DNA of 52,240 nucleotides from an uncultured Flavobacteriaceae bacterium (GCA_943842245.1 CALTAJ010000004.1:1-52240); one strand, 5' to 3'; counted from the first letter of the stretch, positions 1-8,020 are shown. Notes: generated from the sequence alone by a model not told the origin. Made by a program: numbers and translations.

Positions 1-2998
1 TGCTTGATACGGTAAATGATAATTCATAATTATAGGGACCAGACCCGCTTACTGTTTTTGTAACTGTAGTTGTGAACCCTGTAAATGTAACCGTAAGACT
101 ACTCATCAAGAGTTCTTTATCTGATTGAAAACCAAAAGTTGCAATGTCCCCATCATTAACTGAGGTGGTTGGTATAGGTGCTAGATTATTATTGTCTGAA
201 AGGCTATGATTAGAAATTGTGGGATTTTTTGCATCCAATTCAATACTTTTTGAATCAGCAAGATTAGTTCCGATTGGTAATGTAAGACTAGCAGTATTTG
301 AGGATGCATCTAAAATTGTTCCTCCATTGAGTTCAAGAGCACTTACATTCAAAGGGTCTTGCTTCCACTTCTTCATTTACTAAACTCACAAAAGTAAGCG
401 TAGATGTCCCAGAGCCATCATAATAATCTACATAGGTAGCTGGAGTATGTATTCAAAAGAAGTCTTGGGCTTCCATTCGTTGTATTAACAGTTACAGATT
501 CAGAAAAATTAACAGTTATTGAAACAGTATCTGATAATGAATTGTTCCCATCGTAATCTGTATAGGTTCCGTCTGCCATTGGACTTCTAATGTTAACTAT
601 GGTAGGTATAATTGTATCTACATTAAGGGAAATTGTGGTTGAAGCAGCATTTCCAGCAACATCAATCATTTCAACGGTAAAAGTAACTACTCCGCTATAA
701 CTTGAAGGAGGAGAATAGGAATAGGTCCAACTAACACCAGAAGAAGTCATTGCCGAAATCATTACTTCCTCCAGAAGTAATTATAGTTAGGGTTGGGGTA
801 CCCGAAATGGTTTCATCTGCACCTGCTGTTAGCAATACCGTCTCACCAACAATTAAAACATTATCTGCATCATTTTCTACTAGAGTAATGGTAGGTGCTG
901 TATTATCAATAGTAAAAGTGATACTAGTGGTTCCTGCGTAGGCTTTGCCTGAGACATCCGTTCCTGCTACGGTAGCTGAGACAATGCCACTAGTGGTGGT
1001 CGAGACCGTCCAAGGATAGGTCCATACATCAGCAGTAGTTGATGCGGTCATCGCAACATTGGATACCTCCCCTGTTATGTTAATCGTTGGAGCTGAAGCC
1101 ATCGCCTCACTAAAAGTAGCGGTGATCGTAACTACATTTGAACCTGTTACTATATTATTAGCATCAGTATCGGTCATGGTGACCGTAGGTGCGGTATTAT
1201 CAATGGTAAAGGTTATGCTGTCTGTTCCTGTGTAAGTATTACCTGAAGTATCTGTTCCTGTAACAGTTGCTGTAACGATGCCACTAGTGGTGGTGGATAC
1301 CGTCCATGGATAGATCCATATATTGGCTGTAGTAGAAGCTGTCATCGCTACATTAGTTACAACTCCTGATATATTAATTGTTGGAGTTGCAGACATCGGT
1401 CTACTAAAATTAGCAGTTATAGTAACTACATTAGAACCTGAAACTAAATTGTCTAAATCTGTATCTGTTAAAATAGCTAATAGTGGACAATTTCCCCACA
1501 GAGGTTTATTGGCTACTGCTAATCCAGAAGATACTGCAAAATTCGATGGCTCTGATGCTATAGCAGATACACACCAGCCCGTTAAATTTTGATTGAATAC
1601 TACTGCAGCATTAAACATATAATCCATATTAGTAACTGCTGCTGTATCCCAGGCAGAGATATCCCCATTGAATAATGTAGCATCTCTAAACATATAATCC
1701 ATTCGAGTAACTGCTTCTGTATCCCAGGCAGAGATATCCCCATTGAATGATGTAGCACCTCTAAACATTTCTTCCATTCGAGTAACTGATTCGGTATCCC
1801 AGGCAGAGATATCCCCATTGAATGATGTAGCATCTCTAAACATAAACCTCATACCAGTAACTGCTGATGTAACCCAGTTAGAGATATCACCATTAAATAC
1901 TGATGCACCCTCAAACATAAAACTCATGCTAGTGACTGCTGCAGTATTCCAAGAGCCTATATTTTGATTGAATGCAGTTGCTTTATAAAACATATAAGCC
2001 ATATTAGTAACTGCTGCAGTATTCCAAGAGCCTATATTTTGATTGAATGCAGTTGCATTATAAAACATACCTGACATATCAGTCACACTAGAAGTATTCC
2101 AGCTTCCTATGTCTTGATTGAATGCAGTTGCTTCTCGAAACATATACTGCATATTAGTAACTGCTGCAGTATTCCAACTTCCAATATCCTGATTAAATGA
2201 TTGTGCTGATCTAAACATAGATGCCATACTAGTGACATTCGAAGTATTCCAACTACCGATATTTTGATTAAATACTCTTGCATTATTAAATATATCTCCC
2301 ATATTAGTTACACTTGAAGTATTCCAACTACCTATATTTTGATTAAATGATTGTGCTGATCTAAACATTTGTCCCATATTAGTCACATTAGATGTGTTCC
2401 AATTGTTAATACTGGAACTTCCTCCATTGTTAAATGCAGATGCTCCAAAAAACACGCCTGCCATAACGGTCACACTTGAAGTACTCCAACTTCCAATATT
2501 TTGATTAAATGTTGCTGCGCTACAAAACATACATTGTATAGAAGTCACACTCGAAGTATTCCAACTACCGATATTTTGATTGAAAGCTGAAGCAGCTTTA
2601 AACATATCTCCCATATCAATAACACTCGATGTATCCCAATTGTTGATATTACTGTTTCCTCCATTGTTGAAGGATGTTGCATTATCAAACATTCTTCGCA
2701 TATTAGTCACACCAGATGTATCCCAAAAACCAATATCAGTGTTAAATGCGGTGTTAGTTAGAAATAAATTACTCATATTAGTCACCTGCGTGGTACATAG
2801 ATTATAATTTGCTGCTGCGACTTGTCCAGCAATAGTCGAATTATCCACCACCATATAGGTTACTCCACTAATCACTTCTGTATCTCCTACCGATGCAGTA
2901 GGGCATTTACACGTACCGTCTGCATCAATATAGATAGCTTGTGAATAGCTAAAAAAGCTAAAAAGAAAAAATAATGTTGAACACCTTAATTCATGCAT
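1..2998 (-). pseudogene. BspA-family leucine-rich-repeat surface protein, frameshifted, 3' end outside window
   Basis: Large exported adhesin-like protein. It starts at ATG 2998 with a signal peptide (cleavage after SYSQ, about residue 20). About 16 tandem BspA/DUF285 repeats follow, roughly residues 75-480. Most are 25 residues long and two are about 29, with the pattern [20 protein letters not shown]. Next come two Ig-like modules of about 95 residues with the [11 protein letters not shown] linker, and the start of a third. The frame stops at 731. Typical continuation, with the [11 protein letters not shown] motif, resumes in another frame (762 to 418). It shifts again near 440-460 (ATYVDYYDGSGTSTLTF) and again near 355-375 (ALELNGGTILDASSNTA), then stays open to base 1. 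One gene with three frame breaks is the simplest reading. These may be real decay, phase variation or indel errors. A C-terminal type IX sorting domain would be expected beyond the edge, which is inference. Opposite-strand reading frames here are shadows of the repeats. Confidence 0.85.
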
Positions 2999-3318
2999 AG
3001 TAATAACTATTGCTATTTATAATTTAACTAAATCTTAAAGCTATTGATATGCAAAATCACCTTGGTCAAAGATTAAAAACCAAAAAGATGATGTGAAAGT
3101 AAGCTATTTATTCAGGAGAAGTAAGATTTAAAGACATTCATGTTGCAGTTGGTTATGGAATGACCTCAGCAATAATTAAGCATAGGTGTGTTGAACAGGC
3201 TTAGGTTTGAGGTTATTATTGAGAAGGAAAATATTGAATAGAAGGTGTTATAAGTTTTACTGTGGGTGATTGTGAGAACTAATCATCGTTGTAATGTGAT
3301 AGGTAGAAAAACAAATTT
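2999..3318. other. 320-bp intergenic stretch without a gene
   Basis: This is the upstream region of the repeat adhesin and the 3' side of the DUF6090-like gene. No frame longer than about 30 codons is convincing on either strand. It should hold the adhesin promoter, reading leftward, but no clear TAnnTTTG element was picked out. No copy of the 4-12 kb repeat lies here. Confidence 0.5.
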
Positions 3319-4002
3319 TTAATTTATTTCTTTAGTTATTTCCTCAATTAAAATGCTATCCTTTCTCAATCTATTTTTAATTGAATTTAAATGATTTTTT
3401 TGCCAAAACTTTTTATCTGTAATTCTTCCAATAATTTCTTTAGGAATATTTAGATCCCCTATATATTTCTTGTCAACAAGAAATCCTAAATCGTTTAATG
3501 ATTCACTATTTAATTCAGAATTTTTAAATTCAAAATCTATAAGTATATCAGATTTTTTAATTATAAATCTTTCAACCTCTTTCATCCAAGCGTGATTTGA
3601 ATATTTATTTTGTAGGCTTTTTACGATAGATTCATTTTCTATTAATTCTAAATAACCTGAACTTTTTAGTGTTGTATATTCTTCTTGATTATCTACAAAA
3701 ACAGTTAGAAAATTATTTGCTCTTGCTAAATGAAAACCAATTGAATCTCTTGAATGTTTCTTTAATTTATTTCTGTTTTTATAAATCCATTCACCTGATT
3801 CAATTGACTTACTTACTGTTTTTAAGTTCCATTTATTATCTCTTATATCACCCTCTAAATTTTGTAGAATTCTGTTTAGTGATTGATTTTTAAATTCTTC
3901 TTTATCTTTTTGCTTACCAATCTCTTCAACATAAAATGACAAAGAAATACCAATGACAATAACAAGAAATTCTAATAAATACTTAACAGCTAATTTTTTC
4001 AT
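3319..4002 (-). CDS. DUF6090-like single-pass membrane protein
   Basis: About 227 residues, starting at ATG 4002. The longer frame to 4026 begins with TTG and is not needed. The N-terminus MKKLAVKYLLEFLVIVIGIS is one membrane segment running into a polar, lysine-rich helical region. The layout (short basic N-terminus, one helix with VIGISLSFYVEE, long charged extramembrane part) resembles the DUF6090 family common in Flavobacteriia, whose function is unknown. Upstream are repeat copy A and a terminator belonging to the neighbouring YceI gene. The spacer includes TATTGTAG and TATATTG, which may be its promoter. Family assignment is by overall pattern only. Confidence 0.6.
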   Translation of the reverse strand: MKKLAVKYLLEFLVIVIGISLSFYVEEIGKQKDKEEFKNQSLNRILQNLEGDIRDNKWNLKTVSKSIESGEWIYKNRNKLKKHSRDSIGFHLARANNFLTVFVDNQEEYTTLKSSGYLELIENESIVKSLQNKYSNHAWMKEVERFIIKKSDILIDFEFKNSELNSESLNDLGFLVDKKYIGDLNIPKEIIGRITDKKFWQKNHLNSIKNRLRKDSILIEEITKEIN

Positions 4003-4050
4003 CGTCTTGAAATTATTAATGGTCAATATAAAAAAATCTACAATATCTTA

Positions 4051-4101
4051 TCTCCGTGTTTTTCTTCCTAAACTTAATTAAGAGAATATGCCGATGATTT
4101 A
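4051..4101 (-). repeat. 3' gene-associated repeat, copy A (GGAAG subtype)
   Basis: Read on the minus strand it begins TAAATCATCGGCATATTC, continues through AATTAAGTTTAGG and ends GAAGAAAAACACGGAG. It lies 3' of the YceI gene, just after that gene's hairpin terminator, in the gene's orientation, and upstream of the DUF6090-like gene. Confidence 0.85.
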
Positions 4102-4125
4102 AAAAAAACCCTCCACTTGGGAGGG
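4101..4125 (-). terminator. Rho-independent terminator of the YceI gene
   Basis: On the minus strand the stem CCCTCC/GGAGGG with loop CAAGT is followed by eight T. The 17-nt hairpin is identical to the one at 13053-13069 and close to the one at 6592-6619. It runs directly into repeat copy A. Confidence 0.85.
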
Positions 4126-4150
4126 CTTAACATACATAAAAACTAAATGA

Positions 4151-4801
4151 TTAAAAAAAGAGTTCTGTTTCAATGACTATATCATCATAAATTAGCTTAT
4201 CTCCCAAATTTTCGAAAAAAGATCCAGATCTAAATTTTACATCATATTTGGACCTATCAAAAATTAAATCTGATTTCCACTTATCATTATTTTTTTCCAT
4301 AGTAAAGGTTATTGGATGTTTAATGCCTTTTATAGTTAATTCTCCAATTACTTCATAACTGTATTTATTTTGTTCAGAGGAACCTTTTACCTCCAAAATT
4401 GATACTGGAAATTTCTCAATTGAGAAAAAATCATCAGATTTTAGGTGACCCTCCAATCTACCTCTATAATCTTCTGGTAAGTCTTCATTTTTTAATGAAG
4501 TCATATCAACAATAAATTTACCACCGTAAGGTTTATTGTTTTTTAAAGTCAAATATCCTGATTTAAAAACTAGTGAACCATAATGCTCTTTGGTAGTTAT
4601 CTCCTTTCCTTTCCATTTTAGTTGACTTTTTGAAGTGTCTAAAGTTAGTTTTTGTCCATAAGACATCGTTATAATTAATATTGATACTAATAGAAAAATA
4701 TTTTTCTTTTTCATATCACTTTTTTTATTTAAATGTGAGCCATCACAATAACCATTTGGATTTGAGGTATTCCCACATTTACATTTAGGTCTATCTTTCA
4801 T
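4151..4801 (-). CDS. YceI-family exported protein with an in-frame N-terminal CDGSH-like peptide
   Basis: Residues 30-216 form a standard YceI (lipocalin-like, polyisoprenoid-binding) protein: signal peptide MKKKNIFLLVSILIITMSYG, then the domain with ESGxL-like beta strands and the late motif ELTIKGIKHPITF. The same frame is open for 29 residues upstream and reads CKCGNTSNPNGYCDGSH. This closely resembles the iron-sulfur CDGSH motif, one residue longer than the canonical spacing. YceI translation most likely starts at ATG 4714 (leader AAAAAAAGTGATATG). The upstream ATG at 4801 would give either a leaky fusion or a separate short CDGSH peptide that lost its stop. The gene is divergent from the HxlR regulator across a GTTAC-rich operator-like region, which suggests shared control. 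Confidence 0.85.
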   Translation of the reverse strand: MKDRPKCKCGNTSNPNGYCDGSHLNKKSDMKKKNIFLLVSILIITMSYGQKLTLDTSKSQLKWKGKEITTKEHYGSLVFKSGYLTLKNNKPYGGKFIVDMTSLKNEDLPEDYRGRLEGHLKSDDFFSIEKFPVSILEVKGSSEQNKYSYEVIGELTIKGIKHPITFTMEKNNDKWKSDLIFDRSKYDVKFRSGSFFENLGDKLIYDDIVIETELFF

Positions 4802-4852
4802 AATACTATTTTTTATTTATGTGAGGCAAGTTATAACAAATAGTTTATTTTT

Positions 4853-4904
4853 GTAACTTGTTACTAATAAGTAACCAATAAATTTCTGGTTACCATTTGG
4901 TAAC
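4853..4904. promoter_or_regulatory. Operator-like cluster of GTTAC half-sites between YceI and HxlR genes
   Basis: Three inverted GTAAC/GTTAC arrangements lie side by side: GTAAC-tt-GTTAC (4853-4864), GTTAC-taataa-GTAAC (4860-4875), and GTTACC-attt-GGTAAC (4889-4904). The last one ends 11 bases before the HxlR ATG. HxlR regulators usually bind pseudo-palindromes at their own divergent promoters, so autoregulation with control of the YceI gene is the natural inference. Confidence 0.6.
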
Positions 4905-4915
4905 AAATACAATTA

Positions 4916-5233
4916 ATGATGGAGGCAGAGAAAACACATAAAAAATGTCCCGTATCTAGTTTCACAGATATGCTTGGAGGAAAGTGGAAGTTAATCATTA
5001 TAAGTAGGTTAAGAAATAGAGATAAAATGCGTTTTGGTCAAATAGCTGCTTCAATTCCAGCCATATCAAGAAAAGTACTAACAGATCAGCTAAAGGATTT
5101 AGAAAAAAATAAATTAGTTAAAAGAGTGTTTTTTGCAGAGATTCCTCCAAAAGTAGAGTATTCTTTAACTGAAAGGTCAAAAAAATTGTGCTATGTATTT
5201 AAATCAATAGAAGAATGGATGGACGAAAACTAA
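4916..5233 (+). CDS. HxlR-family winged-helix transcriptional regulator
   Basis: 105 residues, the usual length for the family. The HxlR signature is clear: a Cys near the N-terminus (KKCPVSS), then LGGKWKLIIISRL (about residues 20-32), the recognition region FGQIAASIPAISRKVLTDQL, and the wing with EIPPKVEYSLTERSKKL. HxlR proteins are dimeric repressors or activators, often of redox or aldehyde stress genes; the N-terminal Cys is the sensor in some members. Two adjacent ATGs (4916, 4919) are possible starts. The gene is co-directional and nearly contiguous with the Fer4_19 gene, and divergent from the CDGSH/YceI gene. A redox-linked regulon is inferred. Confidence 0.93.
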   Translation: MMEAEKTHKKCPVSSFTDMLGGKWKLIIISRLRNRDKMRFGQIAASIPAISRKVLTDQLKDLEKNKLVKRVFFAEIPPKVEYSLTERSKKLCYVFKSIEEWMDEN

Positions 5234-5238
5234 ACGTT

Positions 5239-5445
5239 ATGAAAGAGTATTCAAATTCTGAAATTAAGGTAATATGGGATCCGAAATTATGCCAACACTC
5301 TGGTGTATGCATAAAAACATTACCTAAAGTATATGACCTAAAAAAAAGGCCTTGGATTAATTTGGAAAATGCTAATACGGATGAAATAAAATCTCAAATT
5401 GGGAAGTGTCCTTCTGGAGCTTTATCATTTGATGATTTGGATTAA
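5239..5445 (+). CDS. Fer4_19-type (4Fe-4S) mono-cluster protein
   Basis: 68 residues from ATG 5239, five bases after the HxlR stop. A longer frame from 5215 would overlap HxlR and adds nothing conserved. The pattern WDPKLCQHSGVC ... KRPWINLENA ... IGKCPSGALSF is diagnostic of the divergent 4Fe-4S family (PF06902, YjdI-like). Only three Cys are evident, as in the family. In many bacteria this domain is fused to, or adjacent to, a CDGSH domain. Here the CDGSH-like peptide is on the divergent neighbour, which supports a functional link. The gene is probably cotranscribed with HxlR. Confidence 0.88.
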   Translation: MKEYSNSEIKVIWDPKLCQHSGVCIKTLPKVYDLKKRPWINLENANTDEIKSQIGKCPSGALSFDDLD

Positions 5446-5474
5446 CCTTTTATAATTTATATGCAGATTAGTCC

Positions 5475-5508
5475 CTGAACTTAATGAAGAGGATATGCCG
5501 ATGATTTA
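5475..5508 (-). repeat. 3' gene-associated repeat, copy B (GGGACTAAT subtype)
   Basis: On the minus strand, TAAATCATCGGCATATCC through CATTAAGTTCAGGGAC. Its first three bases are the TAA stop codon of the NTF2-like lipoprotein gene. It lies between convergent genes, so here it cannot be a promoter of a downstream minus-strand gene. Confidence 0.87.
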
Positions 5509-6027
5509 ATCCCTGTTACTTGGCTTGGAGAATTGATTCACATAATTAATTTTTCCGTCTTTAAACCTGAAAGTTTCCATCCAGTTAAAACGTTTTGATG
5601 CTCCATCTTTTGAAACAATGTTCGCTGAATCCCATAAAAGCACCCATTCATCTCCATTTTCATCTACAACTGCAAGGTTTACTGCAATCTGATAATCAAC
5701 AATTTCTATTGAAGAATAGCCTTCAATCATAAACTTCATACAAGCTTCTTTGCCTTCTAAAGTCGTACCATCTTCAAGAGCAAAAACAACATTATCTGAA
5801 AGATAACTGCCAACCTTTTTATAATCCTTATTGATTATGGATTGATGCATTTCTTGAACTTCCACTACTAGTTCTGGGTTGCCAATTTTAAAGTCATCAA
5901 GATAAGTCGCTTCATAAATGTATTTTATATTTTTAATTGCTTCTTGAGGCTTATTTTTTTTAAACTGGCTACAGGAGAAAAACAATACAGTTATTGATAA
6001 CAGTAGTGTTGAACAAATTTTTTTCAT
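5506..6027 (-). CDS. NTF2/SnoaL-like lipoprotein
   Basis: 173 residues. Lipobox LFFSC places the lipidated Cys at about residue 19. The mature part matches the SnoaL/nuclear-transport-factor-2-like fold: a helical start (VVEVQEMHQSIINKDY), then YLSDNVVFALEDGTTLEGKE, and strands ending WMETFRFKDGKINYVNQF. The family binds small ligands or acts as isomerase/dehydratase; no catalytic residue can be assigned here. The gene ends exactly at repeat copy B and starts beside repeat copy C. The leader ends AATTAATTAAAATG and resembles, more loosely, the shared leader of neighbouring genes. Confidence 0.75.
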   Translation of the reverse strand: MKKICSTLLLSITVLFFSCSQFKKNKPQEAIKNIKYIYEATYLDDFKIGNPELVVEVQEMHQSIINKDYKKVGSYLSDNVVFALEDGTTLEGKEACMKFMIEGYSSIEIVDYQIAVNLAVVDENGDEWVLLWDSANIVSKDGASKRFNWMETFRFKDGKINYVNQFSKPSNRD

Positions 6028-6070
6028 TTTAATTAATTTTTTGGTTAATAAAACAATATAAAAATTACCC

Positions 6071-6104
6071 CTAAGCTTAATGAAGAGGATATGGCGATGA
6101 TTTA
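6071..6104 (-). repeat. 3' gene-associated repeat, copy C (GGGGTAATT subtype)
   Basis: On the minus strand, TAAATCATCGCCATATCC through CATTAAGCTTAGGGG. The first TAA is the stop codon of the 133-residue membrane protein gene. The flank TATATTGTT continues into the NTF2-like gene's leader. Confidence 0.87.
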
Positions 6105-6503
6105 ATCAATTGCTTTTTTTGAACCATATAATCCCAATGCGGTTGCAGAAACTATAAGGACTAAAATAGGGATTGGTGGTCCTCCGCCTCTGAATAAGTG
6201 ATTAAATAAAGCCACAAGTAAAATCACACCTCCAAAGACTGAATAAGCAAGAAATATTTTTTTGTTTGACTCATTATCAAACTTTAACCTCCATAATGAA
6301 AAAATAAATAGGCCTACTCCAATCATATGCATTGCACTAACATCAACAATGCTTTGTGAAAAGAAAATTAAATCAGCAGTTATTTCACCTTTAAAAAAGG
6401 GTTGCATAAGTCCTACAGGGTCAGTAAAAACTCCCAATAATAGCCCAACTCCCATAAGAATTTGTATAATACTAATTATGGGAAAAATAAACTTTGATTT
6501 CAT
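6102..6503 (-). CDS. Four-helix membrane protein, DoxX-like, function unknown
   Basis: 133 residues with about four membrane segments: IIQILMGVGLLLGVF near the N-terminus, MHMIGVGLFIFSLW, AYSVFGGVILLVALF, and PIPILVLIVSATALGLYG at the C-terminus. The layout resembles small DoxX/DUF4345-type integral membrane proteins, but no signature is strong enough to name one. The stop codon is part of repeat copy C. The upstream 60 bases (6501-6560) are identical to those at the next gene's start. The gene therefore has its own promoter and is flanked by the repeat on both sides. Confidence 0.65.
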   Translation of the reverse strand: MKSKFIFPIISIIQILMGVGLLLGVFTDPVGLMQPFFKGEITADLIFFSQSIVDVSAMHMIGVGLFIFSLWRLKFDNESNKKIFLAYSVFGGVILLVALFNHLFRGGGPPIPILVLIVSATALGLYGSKKAID

Positions 6504-6538
6504 TTTAATTGATTTAAGATTAATAAGCTACTAATATA
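6501..6538 (-). promoter_or_regulatory. Shared promoter/leader, copy 1
   Basis: The 38-mer ending in the ATG begins TATATTAGTAGC on the minus strand and ends AATCAATTAAAATG. TATATTAG approximates the Bacteroidota -7 element TAnnTTTG. The identity with the copy at 6865-6902 extends over 60 bases, up to the repeat. Confidence 0.7.
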
Positions 6539-6551
6539 ATAAACTCTAATT

Positions 6552-6591
6552 CTACTCCGTGTTTTTTTCCTGAACTTAATGAAGAGGATAT
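6552..6591 (-). repeat. 3' gene-associated repeat, copy D (GGAAG subtype, left part missing)
   Basis: On the minus strand it reads ATATCCTCTTCATTAAG, TTCAGGAAAAAAACACGG. The usual TAAATCATCGGC start is missing, and the terminator T-run joins directly to ATATCC. It lies 3' of the 76-residue YgaP-like gene. Confidence 0.83.
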
Positions 6592-6619
6592 AAAAAACCC
6601 TCCACTTGAAATGAGAGGG
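6592..6619 (-). terminator. Terminator of the YgaP-like gene
   Basis: On the minus strand the stem CCCTC/GAGGG has the loop side TTTCAAGTG and is followed by six T. The segment AAGTGGAGGGTTTTTT is shared with the terminators at 4101-4125 and 13053-13075. Confidence 0.8.
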
Positions 6620-6636
6620 CTATTGAGTTATCATTA

Positions 6637-6867
6637 TTACTTTCCGTTTTGCATAGGGTCTGTATCAGTCATAACCTTATTAAGAATAAAATATACTGGA
6701 CAAAACTTTGTAATAGGGCTTATGACTTGTAAAATTCCAACTCCAATTGCTATGTATAGAAAGTCTAAATTTCCAAATTGAATCGTTAATCCTACACTTG
6801 CAAGATATAACAATCCACAAATAGCATCGTGAGCTCTAACTTTATTTATATTTTTAGACACATTCAT
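6637..6867 (-). CDS. YgaP-like transmembrane protein (DUF2892 type)
   Basis: 76 residues, two membrane segments (AICGLLYLASVGLTIQFG and YIAIGVGILQVISPI). They are followed by TKFCPVYFILNKVM, which matches the FCP-x-Y signature that ends the DUF2892/YgaP-like membrane domain. Members are short inner-membrane proteins, often next to rhodanese or redox genes; the molecular role is not established. It has its own leader (copy 2) and a terminator plus repeat D behind it, so it behaves as a self-contained unit. Confidence 0.75.
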   Translation of the reverse strand: MNVSKNINKVRAHDAICGLLYLASVGLTIQFGNLDFLYIAIGVGILQVISPITKFCPVYFILNKVMTDTDPMQNGK

Positions 6868-6902
6868 TTTAATTGATTTAAGATTAATAAGCTACTAATA
6901 TA
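6865..6902 (-). promoter_or_regulatory. Shared promoter/leader, copy 2
   Basis: Exactly the same 38-mer, and 60 identical bases in total, as at 6501-6560. It precedes an unrelated protein, so the identity is not due to gene paralogy. Confidence 0.7.
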
Positions 6903-6915
6903 ATAAACTCTAATT

Positions 6916-6968
6916 CTACTCCGTTTTTTTCTTCCTAAACTTAATTAAGAGAATATGCCGATGATATA
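6916..6968 (-). repeat. 3' gene-associated repeat, copy E (GGAAG subtype)
   Basis: On the minus strand, TATATCATCGGCATATTC through AATTAAGTTTAGG to ACGGAGTAGA. It starts about ten bases after the stop of the GIN-like gene and ends where leader copy 2 begins. Confidence 0.85.
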
Positions 6969-6978
6969 AAAAAGTAAA

Positions 6979-7374
6979 TTAGAGTTTGAAAGCGACAACC
7001 CTGCCGTCACCTATTACAAAGTTTTTGGTAACAAATGGTTTTCCAATAGTTCTAACCGTTCCATCTCCTACTATTTTTGCTATTAACTTATTGGTGTTAA
7101 TTATAACAACTCCATCTCCTATTATTCTAATATTTGCAGTATCAGCTTTTAATTGAGATAAATCACAAACACCGTCTCCTACTATTCTAACAGTGATATT
7201 CTTTGCTTCTCCTGTACCAATAAATTTTGCATCTCCTGCTATTGTCACTTTAAGTTTTTGGGCATTTACTATTTCTGATAAATTGCTATCTCCAGAAAGT
7301 AAAAACTTCTGTTTAGTTTGAGCGCTTAATAGTGTTGTTATAAAAAGTGTGGTTAATAGTATAAGTCTATTCAT
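6979..7374 (-). CDS. Exported GIN-like (DUF2807) beta-repeat protein
   Basis: 131 residues. A signal peptide (MNRLILLTTLFITTLLSAQ) precedes a run of short strands punctuated by IAGDA, IVGDG, IIGDG, IVGDG and IGDG, about every 15-20 residues. Such G-D-G-turn strand repeats are typical of the DUF2807 'GIN' head domain, a right-handed beta-helix of periplasmic or surface proteins in Bacteroidota. It is about half the usual DUF2807 length. The stop is followed within ten bases by repeat copy E. Confidence 0.7.
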   Translation of the reverse strand: MNRLILLTTLFITTLLSAQTKQKFLLSGDSNLSEIVNAQKLKVTIAGDAKFIGTGEAKNITVRIVGDGVCDLSQLKADTANIRIIGDGVVIINTNKLIAKIVGDGTVRTIGKPFVTKNFVIGDGRVVAFKL

Positions 7375-7454
7375 TTTAAATATCTTTTTGAAAGGCTAAA
7401 TATAATATTCCTTTTTACTCAATACTAAAGAATTTTTATACTTTTAAAAAAAAA

Positions 7455-7706
7455 ATGGATTTAAAAAAAATACTTCAAATACTTGGGATATTTGCATTAT
7501 CCCTTTTAATTGTTCAACTAATCTTTGGACTTTTCATTGCTTTTTCAATTGGCGGTTTTATCTCTAGTGCTTTTGATAAGTTTAAGGGAGAAGATATTGA
7601 TTTATCAAAATTTAAAATTGAAATAAATAAAGAAGATTCAAATACAGAAAATGATAGAGTGATAATAATTAGGGATAAAGACACCTTAATAAATATCCAA
7701 GATTAA
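7455..7706 (+). CDS. Small membrane-anchored protein, unknown
   Basis: 83 residues. A strong membrane segment at about residues 7-37 (LQILGIFALSLLIVQLIF, then a glycine-rich stretch) is followed by a short polar tail. I recognise no family. It is divergent from the GIN-like gene with 80 AT-rich bases between. The start ATG lies behind an A-run. Nothing repeat-like follows the stop. Confidence 0.55.
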   Translation: MDLKKILQILGIFALSLLIVQLIFGLFIAFSIGGFISSAFDKFKGEDIDLSKFKIEINKEDSNTENDRVIIIRDKDTLINIQD

Positions 7707-7712
7707 AATACT

Positions 7713-7820
7713 TTAATCTCCACCCCAACTATCTTGAAAAAAGATACCTACTCCTAACTCTGCCCATATATATAGAAAGAATAAAATAATCATAAGAATC
7801 AGGATATGTTTTTTTTTCAT
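7713..7820 (-). CDS. Small single-pass membrane protein (35 aa)
   Basis: ATG 7820 to TAA 7713. It starts MKKKHILILMIILFFLYIWA and ends in a short polar tail, QDSWGGD. The WAELGVGIF segment after the helix resembles tiny conserved flavobacterial membrane proteins of unknown role. It lies 18 bases downstream of a second tiny membrane ORF on the same strand, so the two may be cotranscribed. The tail is convergent with the 83-residue gene on the other strand. The call rests on codon content, a good AT-rich start context and hydrophobic pattern. Confidence 0.5.
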   Translation of the reverse strand: MKKKHILILMIILFFLYIWAELGVGIFFQDSWGGD

Positions 7821-7838
7821 TTATTCAAACTTTATTCT

Positions 7839-7952
7839 CTATAATTTCTTTTTATTTTCTTTTCTAACCAATATAATAGCCACAGGAATAAGAACTACAA
7901 TAATTAAAAATGGGATTCCAAGTTGAACTAAATTTTCCCACCAAATATTCAT
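7839..7952 (-). CDS. Small single-pass membrane protein (37 aa)
   Basis: ATG 7952 to TAG 7839. It begins MNIWWENLVQLGIPFL, continues through the hydrophobic run IIVVLIPVAIIL and ends with a strongly basic tail VRKENKKK, giving a clear N-out/C-in type. It sits immediately upstream of the 35-residue ORF on the same strand. No family recognised. Confidence 0.5.
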   Translation of the reverse strand: MNIWWENLVQLGIPFLIIVVLIPVAIILVRKENKKKL

Positions 7953-8020
7953 TTTTAAGTCAATCATTAAGGTAAGTATTTAAGATTGGATTATTATTTG
8001 CAAGAGGATAAATTGATTAT

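Noticed and set aside
1323..1592. Plus-strand open frames inside the adhesin region
   Set aside because: They are antisense shadows of repetitive coding sequence, without their own start context or family features.
1600..2998. CRISPR-like periodicity of about 75 bp
   Set aside because: The period is the 25-residue BspA/DUF285 protein repeat; there are no constant repeats with variable spacers, and the coding frame is continuous.
3100..3260. Possible transposase remnant (plus-strand reading KHRCVEQA)
   Set aside because: Only a handful of residues resemble IS3-type N-termini, with stops on both sides and no inverted repeats; not enough to call.
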